DNA of 64,000 nucleotides, taken from Chloroflexota bacterium. Lineage in GTDB: Bacteria > Chloroflexota > Anaerolineae > J102. The notes below the pieces were generated by a model that was not told the DNA's origin, did no database searches, and was given only the letters and a program-made list of their open reading frames with translations. Shown here one piece after another: positions 1 through 7,820 of this stretch. The stretch lies in assembly GCA_029782215.1 (NCBI GenBank), contig JAKOVD010000035.1, positions 35,187 through 99,186 on the forward strand. Reading direction: 5' to 3'. The position numbers and the translations under genes were made by a program. The first letter of the stretch is position 1. Each line of letters opens with the position of its first letter.

Positions 1-180
1 AGCGCTGCCGAGTATGGCTACACTCACGGCGACGTCCTGGGCTGCTGCGGCTACCTGCGCGTCACGGTCTCACCGGCGGCGGTGAAAGTGGACTATGTGC
101 GGTCCTACCTCCCACAGGACGAGGACGGCCGGCGCCAGAGCGGTGACGTGTCTTATACTTACACGGTCACAGCGCCTTGA
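1..180 (+). CDS. C-terminal end of a probable secreted metallophosphoesterase/nucleotide pyrophosphatase-type protein (partial)
   Basis: An open frame runs from the first base to a TGA at 178-180 and gives 59 residues, so only the tail of the gene is in the window. The tail is rich in beta-strand-like stretches (GYLRVTVSP, VKVDYVRSYLP, GDVSYTYTV). This resembles the C-terminal beta domain after metallophosphoesterase domains in secreted phosphatases, but the catalytic part lies outside the window. The family call is therefore inference from a short stretch. The following response regulator starts 36 bp downstream on the same strand. Confidence 0.45.
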   Translation, partial: SAAEYGYTHGDVLGCCGYLRVTVSPAAVKVDYVRSYLPQDEDGRRQSGDVSYTYTVTAP

Positions 181-216
181 GAGGCTGCGCCTCCAGGCCC
201 CCAGGCAGGAGCATCG

Positions 217-903
217 ATGGCAACGACGATTCTGGTAGTTGACGACAAAGCGAGTGTGCGCACGGTCGTCCGCGACTACCTGGAGGAGGAAGGCTTCCGT
301 GTGGTCACAGCCGAGAACGGCCGCACGGCGCTGTACGCCGCCCGGCAGGAAAAACCCGATCTGATCCTGCTCGACATCATGATGCCTGACATGGGCGGTT
401 ACGACTTCCTGCGCGTGTACCGCAAGGAGAGAAACACGCCCGTGATCCTACTCACGGCGCGAGTGGAAGAGTCTGACAAGGTGCTGGGGCTGGAGTTGGG
501 CGCCGACGACTATGTGACCAAACCATTCGGGATACGTGAGCTGGTTGCGCGCATCCGGGCGGTGCTGCGGCGCTCAGGCGGGGCCGCGCCCCAACCGGCG
601 GTGCTGCGCGCCGGCGACCTGGCGCTGGACCTGGATGCGCACACGGTGCAGCGCGGCGGTCATCCGATCCGTCTCACACCCTCGGAGTTCGAGCTGCTCG
701 CGACCCTGATGGCGTCACCCGGCCGCGCTTTTACACGCATGGAACTGTTGGAACGGCTCCAGGGGATTGCCATCGAGGGCGTCGAGCATACCGTGAACAC
801 GCACATCCATAATCTGCGCGCCAAGATCGAGCCCGATCCGAGCCACCCGACCTACATCGAGGCGGTGTTTGGGGTGGGCTACCGGTTCCGGTCGGATGAG
901 TAG
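217..903 (+). CDS. OmpR/BaeR-type response regulator
   Basis: A 228-residue two-domain response regulator. The receiver domain occupies about residues 4-115, with the acidic pair at D9-D10, the phospho-acceptor D53 (LLDIMMPD) and the conserved Thr and Lys in LLTAR and VTKPF. A winged-helix Trans_reg_C domain follows at about 128-225 (LTPSEFELL, VEHTVNTHIHNLRAKIE). Phosphorylation by the adjacent histidine kinase is expected to drive DNA binding. An AGGAG at 207-211 supports the ATG at 217. The kinase gene starts 8 bp after the stop, so the two form one transcription unit. The signal sensed cannot be read from the sequence. Confidence 0.95.
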   Translation: MATTILVVDDKASVRTVVRDYLEEEGFRVVTAENGRTALYAARQEKPDLILLDIMMPDMGGYDFLRVYRKERNTPVILLTARVEESDKVLGLELGADDYVTKPFGIRELVARIRAVLRRSGGAAPQPAVLRAGDLALDLDAHTVQRGGHPIRLTPSEFELLATLMASPGRAFTRMELLERLQGIAIEGVEHTVNTHIHNLRAKIEPDPSHPTYIEAVFGVGYRFRSDE

Positions 904-911
904 CAGCCGCC

Positions 912-2276
912 ATGCGCTCGCTGACTTTCAAGCTGATCGTGGCCTTTCTGCTGACAAGCGTGCTGGGTGTCGGCCTGGCGGCGATCCTTGCCTGGCAGGT
1001 GACGACCCGCGAGTTCGACCGTTTCATCATGGGACAACTGCGCAACGAGTTCGTCGCTAACGCTGCCGCCTATTACCATGACCGCGGCTCCTGGGTGGGG
1101 GCAGGCGACTATTTCCGCCGGTTGGATGCATCGCCGCCGCCGGACCCGCGCACTCCGCCGCGACCTCCCCAGTTTGTGCTGGCGGACGAGAAGGGGACTG
1201 CCGTCACCCCGGTGCAGCCCTATCGCGTGGGCGATCCCATCCCCAGAGATCTGCTGGACCGCGGCGCCCCGGTTGAAGTGGCTGGGCGCAGGGTCGGAAC
1301 CGTGATCGATGTGGCCCAGGCGCCCGCGCTCAACGCACGTGAGATCCAGTACCTGGCGAGCACCAACCGGGCCCTGGCGCTGGCTGCCTTGGGGGCGGCG
1401 CTGGTGGCGCTGCTGGCCGGCATCTTGCTGGCTCGCAGCCTGACCCGCCCGCTGCGCGATCTGACACAGGCGATCCAGGCGATGGCGGCAGGTGAACTGA
1501 GGCAGCAGGTGCCCGTGCGCTCTGCCGACGAGCTTGGCACCCTGACGGAGGCTTTCAATCGCCTCAGCGCCGACCTGGCCCATGCCAACGAGCTTCGCCG
1601 CCAGATGACCGCCGACATCGCCCACGACCTGCGCACCCCCCTCACCGTGATCAATGCCTACATCGATGGGCTGCGCGATGGGGTGTTCAAGCCAACGCCA
1701 GAGCGCTTTGAGGCGATGCACAATGAGATGCAGCACCTCCAACGCCTGGTGGATGATCTTCGCACCCTCTCCCTGGCCGATGCTGGCGAGCTGCCGATGC
1801 TGAAGACGCCCACGTCGTGCGGCGCTCTGCTCGATCGACTTGTCGCCGCCTATGGCCCTCGGGCCGAAGCGCGGGCGATCTCCCTCGCGGTTGCCATGGA
1901 GCCCGGGCTGCCGGACATCCTCGCCGATCCAGAGCGGATGAACCAGGTGCTTGGCAACCTGGTGGGCAACGCCTTGCGCTATACGCCCTCAGGAGGGCGG
2001 ATCACCTTGTCGGCCCGGCGGCGAGAGCATGCGGTGGCGCTGGCGGTGGCAGACACGGGGGCTGGCATTGCGTCCGACGTTCTGCCGCATGTGTTCGACC
2101 GCTTCTACCGTGGGGACCCGGCCCGCAGCCAGCAGGAGGACGAGTCGGGACTGGGGCTTGCCATTGCGAAGTCCATCGTGGAGGCGCACGGCGGAAGGAT
2201 CGAGGTGCAGAGCGAGCTTGGGCAGGGGACGACGTTCACGGTGCTGATGCCGTTCGCGATGAGCACAGGCTCATGA
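912..2276 (+). CDS. BaeS-like membrane sensor histidine kinase
   Basis: A 454-residue transmembrane kinase. TM1 is at about residues 8-29. An extracytoplasmic sensor region of about 120 residues contains a Pro-rich stretch (residues 75-86). TM2 at about 153-175 is followed by a HAMP domain (about 176-228). The HisKA domain has the phospho-acceptor H238 in IAHDLRTPL, and the C-terminal HATPase domain shows N (GNLVGNALRY), G1 (DTGAGI) and G2 (GLGLAI) boxes. It should autophosphorylate and pass phosphate to the upstream regulator's D53. The domain order matches BaeS/envelope-stress kinases, but the stimulus is unknown. Confidence 0.94.
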   Translation: MRSLTFKLIVAFLLTSVLGVGLAAILAWQVTTREFDRFIMGQLRNEFVANAAAYYHDRGSWVGAGDYFRRLDASPPPDPRTPPRPPQFVLADEKGTAVTPVQPYRVGDPIPRDLLDRGAPVEVAGRRVGTVIDVAQAPALNAREIQYLASTNRALALAALGAALVALLAGILLARSLTRPLRDLTQAIQAMAAGELRQQVPVRSADELGTLTEAFNRLSADLAHANELRRQMTADIAHDLRTPLTVINAYIDGLRDGVFKPTPERFEAMHNEMQHLQRLVDDLRTLSLADAGELPMLKTPTSCGALLDRLVAAYGPRAEARAISLAVAMEPGLPDILADPERMNQVLGNLVGNALRYTPSGGRITLSARRREHAVALAVADTGAGIASDVLPHVFDRFYRGDPARSQQEDESGLGLAIAKSIVEAHGGRIEVQSELGQGTTFTVLMPFAMSTGS

Positions 2277-2307
2277 CCGGGCCTGCTATGTGAGGCTAAC
2301 GGCCCGG
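2277..2307. terminator. hairpin between convergent genes
   Basis: A 7-bp GC stem (CCGGGCC at 2277-2283 pairs with GGCCCGG at 2301-2307) lies between the stop codons of the kinase and of the convergent trans-sulfuration gene. There is no T-tract, so termination is only plausible. Confidence 0.35.
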
Positions 2308-2315
2308 GGAGAGGT

Positions 2316-3464
2316 TCAGGCCAGCCCGGCGAGCGCCTGTTCCAGATCGGCGATGAGGTCGTCCGCGTGCTCGATGCCCACTGAGATGCGGACCAGGGAG
2401 GGCGCAATCTCCAGGGAGGTGCCCACCACGCTGGCGTGGGTCATGATGGCAGGCAGCTCGAGCAGTGACTCCACCGAACCCAATGATTCGGCCAGAGCGA
2501 ACAGGCGCGTATGCTCGCACAGATGGCGGGCGGCTGCTTCGCCGCCTGCCAGTTCCACGAGGAGCATCCCGCCGAACAAGGCCATCTGCCGCCGGGCCAG
2601 CTCGTGCTGTGGGTGGGAGGGCAGGCCCGGATAGAGCACGCGGGCAATGGCCGGATGGCCCTCGAGGTAGCGGGCGACGGCCAGCGCGTTGGCCGAATGC
2701 GCCTGCATGCGCAGGGCCAAGGTCTTGAGGCCGCGCAGCGTCAGCCAACAGTCGAAGGGACCCGGCACGGCGCCGGCCCCATTCTGGAGGAAGGTCAGGC
2801 GCTCATACAGGCCGGCGTCATTGACGACAACCGCGCCACCCACCACATCGTTGTGCCCGCTCAGGTACTTCGTCGTGGAGTGGACGACGATGTCGGCGCC
2901 AAGCTCCAGCGGCCGCTGCGCACAGGGGGTGGCGAAGGTATTGTCCACGCAGACCAGGATGTTCTGGCGGTGCGCGAGCTCAACCACGGCCGGGATATCG
3001 GCCAGGGTCATCATGGGGTTGGTGGGCGTTTCCAGCCAGATCAGACGCGTTTCGGGTTGGAGCGCGGCGGCGATGCTTGCCAGGTCGGCCATGTCCACCA
3101 CAGAGAAGCTCAGGCCAAAGCGCTCCCATTCGCTCTTGAACAGGCGGTAGGTGCCGCCGTACACGTCGGCGCCGATCAACGTATGGTCGCCAGGCTTGAG
3201 CAGCCGGATGATGGTATCCGTTGCGGCCATGCCCGAGGCGAAGGCCAGGCCGTAGTCGCCTCCCTCCAGCGTCGCCAGGCAGCGCTCCAGTGCCGTCCGC
3301 GTGGGGTTGGCCGTGCGCGAGTAGTCGTAGCCCTTGTGCACGCCGAGAGCGTCGAACACGAAGGTCGAGGTCTGGTAGATGGGCGTCACGATGGCGCCCG
3401 TGGCGGGGTCTGGCGTCTGGCCGGCATGGACGACTTGTGTCTCGATGTGTGAACTGTGTGACAT
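2316..3464 (-). CDS. cystathionine gamma-synthase/gamma-lyase family PLP enzyme
   Basis: A 382-residue Cys/Met-metabolism PLP-dependent enzyme. The Schiff-base lysine is K199 in HSTTKYLSGH. DNTFATP (about 174-180), ETPTNP (about 145-150) and the N-terminal HAGQ/YSRTANPT motifs are present. The family includes cystathionine gamma-synthase, gamma-lyase and sulfhydrylases, and sequence alone does not separate them with certainty. The SAM-I riboswitch just upstream argues for a role in making methionine (gamma-synthase or homoserine-ester sulfhydrylation) rather than in breaking down cystathionine. The start at 3464 has a GAGGAG a few bases upstream. Confidence 0.92.
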   Translation of the reverse strand: MSHSSHIETQVVHAGQTPDPATGAIVTPIYQTSTFVFDALGVHKGYDYSRTANPTRTALERCLATLEGGDYGLAFASGMAATDTIIRLLKPGDHTLIGADVYGGTYRLFKSEWERFGLSFSVVDMADLASIAAALQPETRLIWLETPTNPMMTLADIPAVVELAHRQNILVCVDNTFATPCAQRPLELGADIVVHSTTKYLSGHNDVVGGAVVVNDAGLYERLTFLQNGAGAVPGPFDCWLTLRGLKTLALRMQAHSANALAVARYLEGHPAIARVLYPGLPSHPQHELARRQMALFGGMLLVELAGGEAAARHLCEHTRLFALAESLGSVESLLELPAIMTHASVVGTSLEIAPSLVRISVGIEHADDLIADLEQALAGLA

Positions 3465-3529
3465 ATCACAATCTCCTCAGTGGAAGCTTCGGGCTAATGC
3501 CTGGTCGGAGAGATAACAACAGCAGCGCG

Positions 3530-3570
3530 GGCAAAAGAAACGCCCCGCCTTGTGGGATGAGCGGGGCGCA
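3530..3570 (-). terminator. intrinsic terminator of the SAM riboswitch (expression platform)
   Basis: Read on the minus strand, CGCCCCGC (3568-3561) and GCGGGGCG (3548-3541) form a perfect 8-bp stem, followed at once by TTTCTTTT. It lies between the SAM aptamer and the coding start. The 3' P1 strand region (3661-3653, GATGAGTGG) can form 9 pairs, one of them G-U, with CCGCTCATC (3564-3556), which includes part of the terminator's 5' arm. That is a ready antiterminator, so high SAM should favour termination. Confidence 0.85.
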
Positions 3571-3652
3571 ACGGCCTGAACTTGCCGCCTCACGCCGTCC
3601 TGCACCTGAAGATCCCCGTTTTGGGGAAGTGCAGCGCGAGCGTCTGGCAACT

Positions 3653-3788
3653 CCACTCATCTTCCAGAATGACTCTGCCGGAATTGGCACCTTGGAACGC
3701 CAGCACGTGTGCATCGCACACGTGCCCACGTCACGCAGGTTGTCGAGGCTTCACAGGGCCGGTCCCTCCACCTCTCTGGATGAGAAGC
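3653..3788 (-). promoter_or_regulatory. SAM-I riboswitch (S-box) aptamer
   Basis: Read on the minus strand, the conserved SAM-I blocks appear in order. These are CTCATC (P1 5' strand, 3784-3779), AGAGAGGTGGAGGGACCGGCC, GTGAAGCC, CAACC, then AAGGTGCCAATTCC and finally GATGAG (P1 3' strand, 3661-3656). The two P1 strands are exactly complementary. A long P3-type stem (CACGTGTGC/GCACACGTG) sits between. This RNA binds S-adenosylmethionine and controls the downstream trans-sulfuration gene by transcription attenuation. Confidence 0.93.
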
Positions 3789-3811
3789 ACTGTCTGTAGT
3801 TGTGGGGGCGG

Positions 3812-3840
3812 ACTTTAGCAGAGCGCCGGAGTTCTGTCAA
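3812..3840 (-). promoter_or_regulatory. sigma70-type promoter of the SAM riboswitch transcript
   Basis: On the minus strand a perfect -35 TTGACA (3840-3835) is followed by a 17-bp spacer and TAAAGT (3817-3812). An inverted repeat (GCCGGAG at 3825-3831, CTCCGGC at 3846-3852) brackets the -35 box and could be a repressor site. Transcription would begin about 20 nt before the aptamer. Confidence 0.75.
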
Positions 3841-3882
3841 AAAGCCTCCGGCGGCGGCACTGTTCTTCCTCCGACAGGGTAC

Positions 3883-3934
3883 TTGACACCGTCGGAAAGC
3901 CATGCCATAATAACGACTAATCTTATCGTTATTA
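3883..3934 (+). promoter_or_regulatory. promoter and overlapping palindromic operator of the Rrf2-family gene
   Basis: TTGACA (3883-3888), a 17-bp spacer and CATAAT (3906-3911) form a strong sigma70-type promoter. A perfect 9-bp inverted repeat, TAATAACGA (3908-3916) and TCGTTATTA (3926-3934) with a 9-bp spacer, overlaps the -10 and the start region. The placement fits autorepression by the Rrf2 protein encoded directly downstream. Binding itself is inferred. Confidence 0.75.
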
Positions 3935-3959
3935 GACGATCCCAGGCAGGCGAACACGC

Positions 3960-4424
3960 ATGAAGGTCTCCAGGCAAGCTGACTACGCACTCCGGGTGTT
4001 GTTCACCCTGGCCGAGCGCTATGGTCGCGAGCCGATTTCGATCCGCGAGCTAGCCGTGCAGAACGACGTGCCCAAGAGGTTCCTGGAGCATATCATGCTG
4101 GACCTGAAAGCGCAGGGGTGGGTGGAGAGCACACCCGGCAAGCACGGCGGCTACTGCCTGGCGCGCGCCCCGGAACAGATCACCATGGGCCAGGTCGTGC
4201 GGTTCTTTGACGGCATCCTGGCGCCGATCAACTGTGTCTCTGTGATCCACTATGAGCCGTGCAGCCAGGAGTTGAGCTGCCGCTTTCGCCGGGTCTTTCT
4301 CGATGTTCGCAACGAGGTTGCCCTGCGGATGGACAGCGCCTCCCTGGCGGTGGTGATGACCGGCAAGCCGGTGCAGAGGCATGAGGTCTTTGATGATCTG
4401 CTGATCTCGGGGGCAGGCATCTGA
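3960..4424 (+). CDS. Rrf2/IscR-family transcriptional regulator
   Basis: A 154-residue Rrf2 protein. The N-terminal winged helix (KVSRQADYALRVLFTLA, then IRELAVQNDVPKRFLEHIM) is followed by the GKHGGYCLAR wing. Three cysteines, C92, C101 and C107, sit in the region that carries the Fe-S cluster in IscR-type members, so redox or iron-sulfur sensing is possible. Spacing differs from the classical C-x5-C-x5-C. It is directly upstream of cysteine synthase and O-acetylhomoserine sulfhydrylase genes and divergent from a SAM-riboswitch gene, so control of sulfur assimilation or cysteine supply (compare CymR) is the likely job. The palindrome in its promoter suggests autoregulation. Confidence 0.9.
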   Translation: MKVSRQADYALRVLFTLAERYGREPISIRELAVQNDVPKRFLEHIMLDLKAQGWVESTPGKHGGYCLARAPEQITMGQVVRFFDGILAPINCVSVIHYEPCSQELSCRFRRVFLDVRNEVALRMDSASLAVVMTGKPVQRHEVFDDLLISGAGI

Positions 4425-4460
4425 TCATGAGTCACTTTCCCCACCCCTGCATCTGTCTCT

Positions 4461-4493
4461 AGCGGACGTCTGCCAGGGTGCAGATCGTCCGCT
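4461..4493 (+). terminator. hairpin downstream of the Rrf2-family gene
   Basis: AGCGGACG (4461-4468) pairs with CGTCCGCT (4486-4493), with an inner TCTGC/GCAGA extension, followed by TTTCCCC. It would end the regulator transcript before cysteine synthase. The tail is only partly T-rich. Confidence 0.6.
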
Positions 4494-4637
4494 TTCCCCG
4501 AGCATCTTTGTTCCGCCCATCCGATCCCGGGTTGATAGGATGCACTCATCCATCGCAGTAGCTGCAGTCAGCGTGAGCGCACGCAGGCATCACCGTGCGC
4601 ACGCGCCCTGCGTCCGCATTCGCTTCAGGAGACTCAA

Positions 4638-5573
<936 letters not shown>

Positions 5574-5592
5574 TCCCAAGGAGCTCAACCCC

Positions 5593-6900
5593 ATGACCAC
5601 CGACACAGCGAAGCGACAATACGGTTTCAGCACCCGGCAACTGCACGCCGGCCAGGCTCCCGACCCGACCACGGGCAGCCGCGCCGTGCCGATCTACCAG
5701 ACCACGAGCTACCAGTTCAAGCATACGGAACATGCCGCCAGGCTGTTTGCCCTACAGGAGTTCGGCAACATCTACACGCGCATCATGAACCCGACCACCG
5801 ACGTGCTTGAACAGCGCCTGGCCGACCTGGAAGGCGGCGTGGGCGCCCTGGCGACTTCGAGCGGCCACGCGGCGCAGGCGCAGGCAATCCTGACCATTGC
5901 CGGCGCTGGCGACCACATCGTCACCAGCAGCCGTCTCTACGGTGGCACCTACAACCAGTTCGCCTACACCCTCCCGCGCATCGGCATCGACGTGACGTTC
6001 GTGGACCCCGCCGACCTAAGCGGTTTCGAGAAGGCGATCCGGCCCAACACCAAGGTCCTGTACGGTGAGACGCTGGGCAATCCCGACATCGCCGTCTTCC
6101 CCTTCGCGGAGATCGCAGCGTTGGGCCAGAAGTACGGCATCCCGCTCATGATTGACAACACGTTCGCCACGCCCTACCTCTGCCGTCCTTTCGAGTGGGG
6201 CGCCAACATCGTCACCCACAGCACGACTAAATTCCTGGGCGGACACGGCACCACCATCGGCGGCGCCATCGTGGATGGCGGCAACTTCGACTGGGCAAGC
6301 GGCCGTTTCCCCAACTTCACGACGCCCGACCCCAGCTATCACGGCCTGGTGTACGCCGACCTGGTGGGAGCGGGGCTGCCTCCGTTCATCATCAAGGCCC
6401 GCGTGCAGATCCTGCGCGACATCGGCGCCTGCCAGGCGCCCTTCAACAGTTGGCAGACGATCCAGGGCATTGAGACGCTGAGCTTGCGCATGGACCGGCA
6501 CGTCGCCAACGCCGAGCGCGTGGTCGCCTTCCTGCAGGATCATCCCCTGGTGAATTGGGTCAAGCATCCCAGCCTGGCCAGCCACCCGGACCATGAACGG
6601 GCGCAGAAGTACCTGCCTAAGGGCGCTGGCGCCGTTCTTGGCTTTGGCATCAAGGGTGGGGTTGAGGCCGGCAAGAAGTTCATCGAGAGCCTGAAGCTGT
6701 TCAGCCATCTTGCGAACGTCGGCGACGCCAAGAGCCTGGCCATCCATCCGGCCACCACAACCCACAGCCAGCTTGGCGAGGAAGACCAGCAGCTTGCCGG
6801 TGTGACGCCGGACTTCGTGCGTCTGAGCATCGGCCTCGAGGACATCGAAGACATTCTGTGGGACCTGGACCAGGCGCTGCAGGCCAGCGCCGGGAAGTGA
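5593..6900 (+). CDS. metY: O-acetylhomoserine aminocarboxypropyltransferase (sulfhydrylase)
   Basis: A 435-residue member of the Cys/Met-metabolism PLP family, of the longer MetY type. The Schiff-base lysine is K213 in HSTTKFLGGHG; DNTFATPYLCRPFEWGA and YTRIMNPTTDVLEQR are typical of O-acetylhomoserine sulfhydrylases. It would convert O-acetylhomoserine and sulfide to homocysteine in the cytoplasm. AGGAG at 5579-5583 supports the start. Together with the gamma-synthase-like gene at 2316 it gives the cell two routes to homocysteine, one riboswitch-controlled and one in the Rrf2-linked operon. Confidence 0.94.
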   Translation: MTTDTAKRQYGFSTRQLHAGQAPDPTTGSRAVPIYQTTSYQFKHTEHAARLFALQEFGNIYTRIMNPTTDVLEQRLADLEGGVGALATSSGHAAQAQAILTIAGAGDHIVTSSRLYGGTYNQFAYTLPRIGIDVTFVDPADLSGFEKAIRPNTKVLYGETLGNPDIAVFPFAEIAALGQKYGIPLMIDNTFATPYLCRPFEWGANIVTHSTTKFLGGHGTTIGGAIVDGGNFDWASGRFPNFTTPDPSYHGLVYADLVGAGLPPFIIKARVQILRDIGACQAPFNSWQTIQGIETLSLRMDRHVANAERVVAFLQDHPLVNWVKHPSLASHPDHERAQKYLPKGAGAVLGFGIKGGVEAGKKFIESLKLFSHLANVGDAKSLAIHPATTTHSQLGEEDQQLAGVTPDFVRLSIGLEDIEDILWDLDQALQASAGK

Positions 6901-6903
6901 CGC

Positions 6904-7368
6904 ATGAGCGCTGAACCTCCCGTCCGCAGGGTCGATCGTTCGGCCCTGCGGGTGAACCAAAGCTTCATCATCGCCCTGTCGATCCTGGCCTTCCTCTTCG
7001 ACACTCCCTACCTCGCCGCGTTTGTGGCCGCGGTGATGCTGGTGGGGACCGCCTGGCCCAGCCTGGCCCTGTTCCAGGGGTTCTACCGCCGTGTCCTCAA
7101 GCCGCGCGGCTGGGTGAAACCGGATGTGATCGAGGATAACCCCGAGCCCCATCGTTTCGCCCAAGGCTTCGGAGGCGTCGTCCTTGCCCTTGGGGTGATC
7201 GCGCTCCTCCTCGGCCAGGCGGTGCTGGGGTGGGCCCTGGTCTGGCTGGTGGTTGCCCTCGCCGCCCTGAACCTGTTCCTCGGCTTCTGCGCCGGCTGTT
7301 TCGTCTACTACCAGCTCAACCGCCTGGGCGCTCCCGGCTTCCGCTACAGCCCGATCCAACGGGGGTGA
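6904..7368 (+). CDS. DUF4395 family membrane protein
   Basis: A 154-residue integral membrane protein with hydrophobic segments near residues 18-34, 35-57, 87-106 and 107-130. The RVNQ...F motif near the N terminus and the CAGCFVYYQL stretch (CxxC next to a membrane segment) are the features I associate with DUF4395. It starts 3 bp after the O-acetylhomoserine sulfhydrylase gene and is followed 4 bp later by a thioredoxin-like gene. The family often neighbours thioredoxin- or rhodanese-type proteins, so a role in sulfur or redox transfer across the membrane is inferred, not shown. Confidence 0.85.
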   Translation: MSAEPPVRRVDRSALRVNQSFIIALSILAFLFDTPYLAAFVAAVMLVGTAWPSLALFQGFYRRVLKPRGWVKPDVIEDNPEPHRFAQGFGGVVLALGVIALLLGQAVLGWALVWLVVALAALNLFLGFCAGCFVYYQLNRLGAPGFRYSPIQRG

Positions 7369-7372
7369 TGGC

Positions 7373-7768
7373 ATGTTCGAACGCCTGTTGTTGACGCTTT
7401 TCCTCATGGCTGCCGGGGTTGGCGCTTTCGCCTTGTTCAGGCAGCTCCATCTACGCCGCGCCAGCAGGGCGGTCGTCGCGGCGGGCAAGCCGATGCTCCT
7501 CTATTTCCGCAGCGATGCCTGCGCGCCGTGCGCGGCCCAGGGCCGGTTCCTGCAGCAGGTCCAGGCGGAATTCGCGGACCGGATCGTGGTGGAAAAGGTG
7601 GACGCGGACGTCGAGCAGGCCAAGGCCGAGCGTTACGGCGTGTTCACCCTCCCCACCACCCTGGTCGTCGATCCCGGGGGCGTGGTGCGGTACGCGAACT
7701 ACGGTCTGGCCGATCCGCGCAAGCTGGCCGGCCAACTGCGGTCGCTTGACGCCCGCCTGGCGGTCTGA
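7373..7768 (+). CDS. membrane-anchored thioredoxin-fold protein
   Basis: A 131-residue protein with one N-terminal membrane anchor (about residues 3-22) and a thioredoxin fold. The redox motif is C50-A-P-C53 in RSDACAPCAAQ, and the cis-Pro loop is TLPTTLVVD. The atypical CAPC active site and the anchor suggest disulfide or persulfide chemistry at the membrane. It is the last gene of the sulfur operon (cysteine synthase, sulfhydrylase, DUF4395, thioredoxin) and is probably the functional partner of the DUF4395 protein. Confidence 0.88.
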   Translation: MFERLLLTLFLMAAGVGAFALFRQLHLRRASRAVVAAGKPMLLYFRSDACAPCAAQGRFLQQVQAEFADRIVVEKVDADVEQAKAERYGVFTLPTTLVVDPGGVVRYANYGLADPRKLAGQLRSLDARLAV

Positions 7769-7784
7769 GGCAGCGATTCTGTTT

Positions 7785-7817
7785 CGCGTACGGGCGTGGT
7801 CTCCACGCCCGTACGCG
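7785..7817. terminator. bidirectional hairpin between convergent genes
   Basis: A perfect 15-bp inverted repeat (7785-7799 with 7803-7817, loop TCT) sits between the stop codons of the thioredoxin and aldehyde oxidoreductase genes. It has no long T-tract on either side but is very stable, and is well placed to terminate both transcripts. Confidence 0.75.
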
Positions 7818-7820
7818 GGG

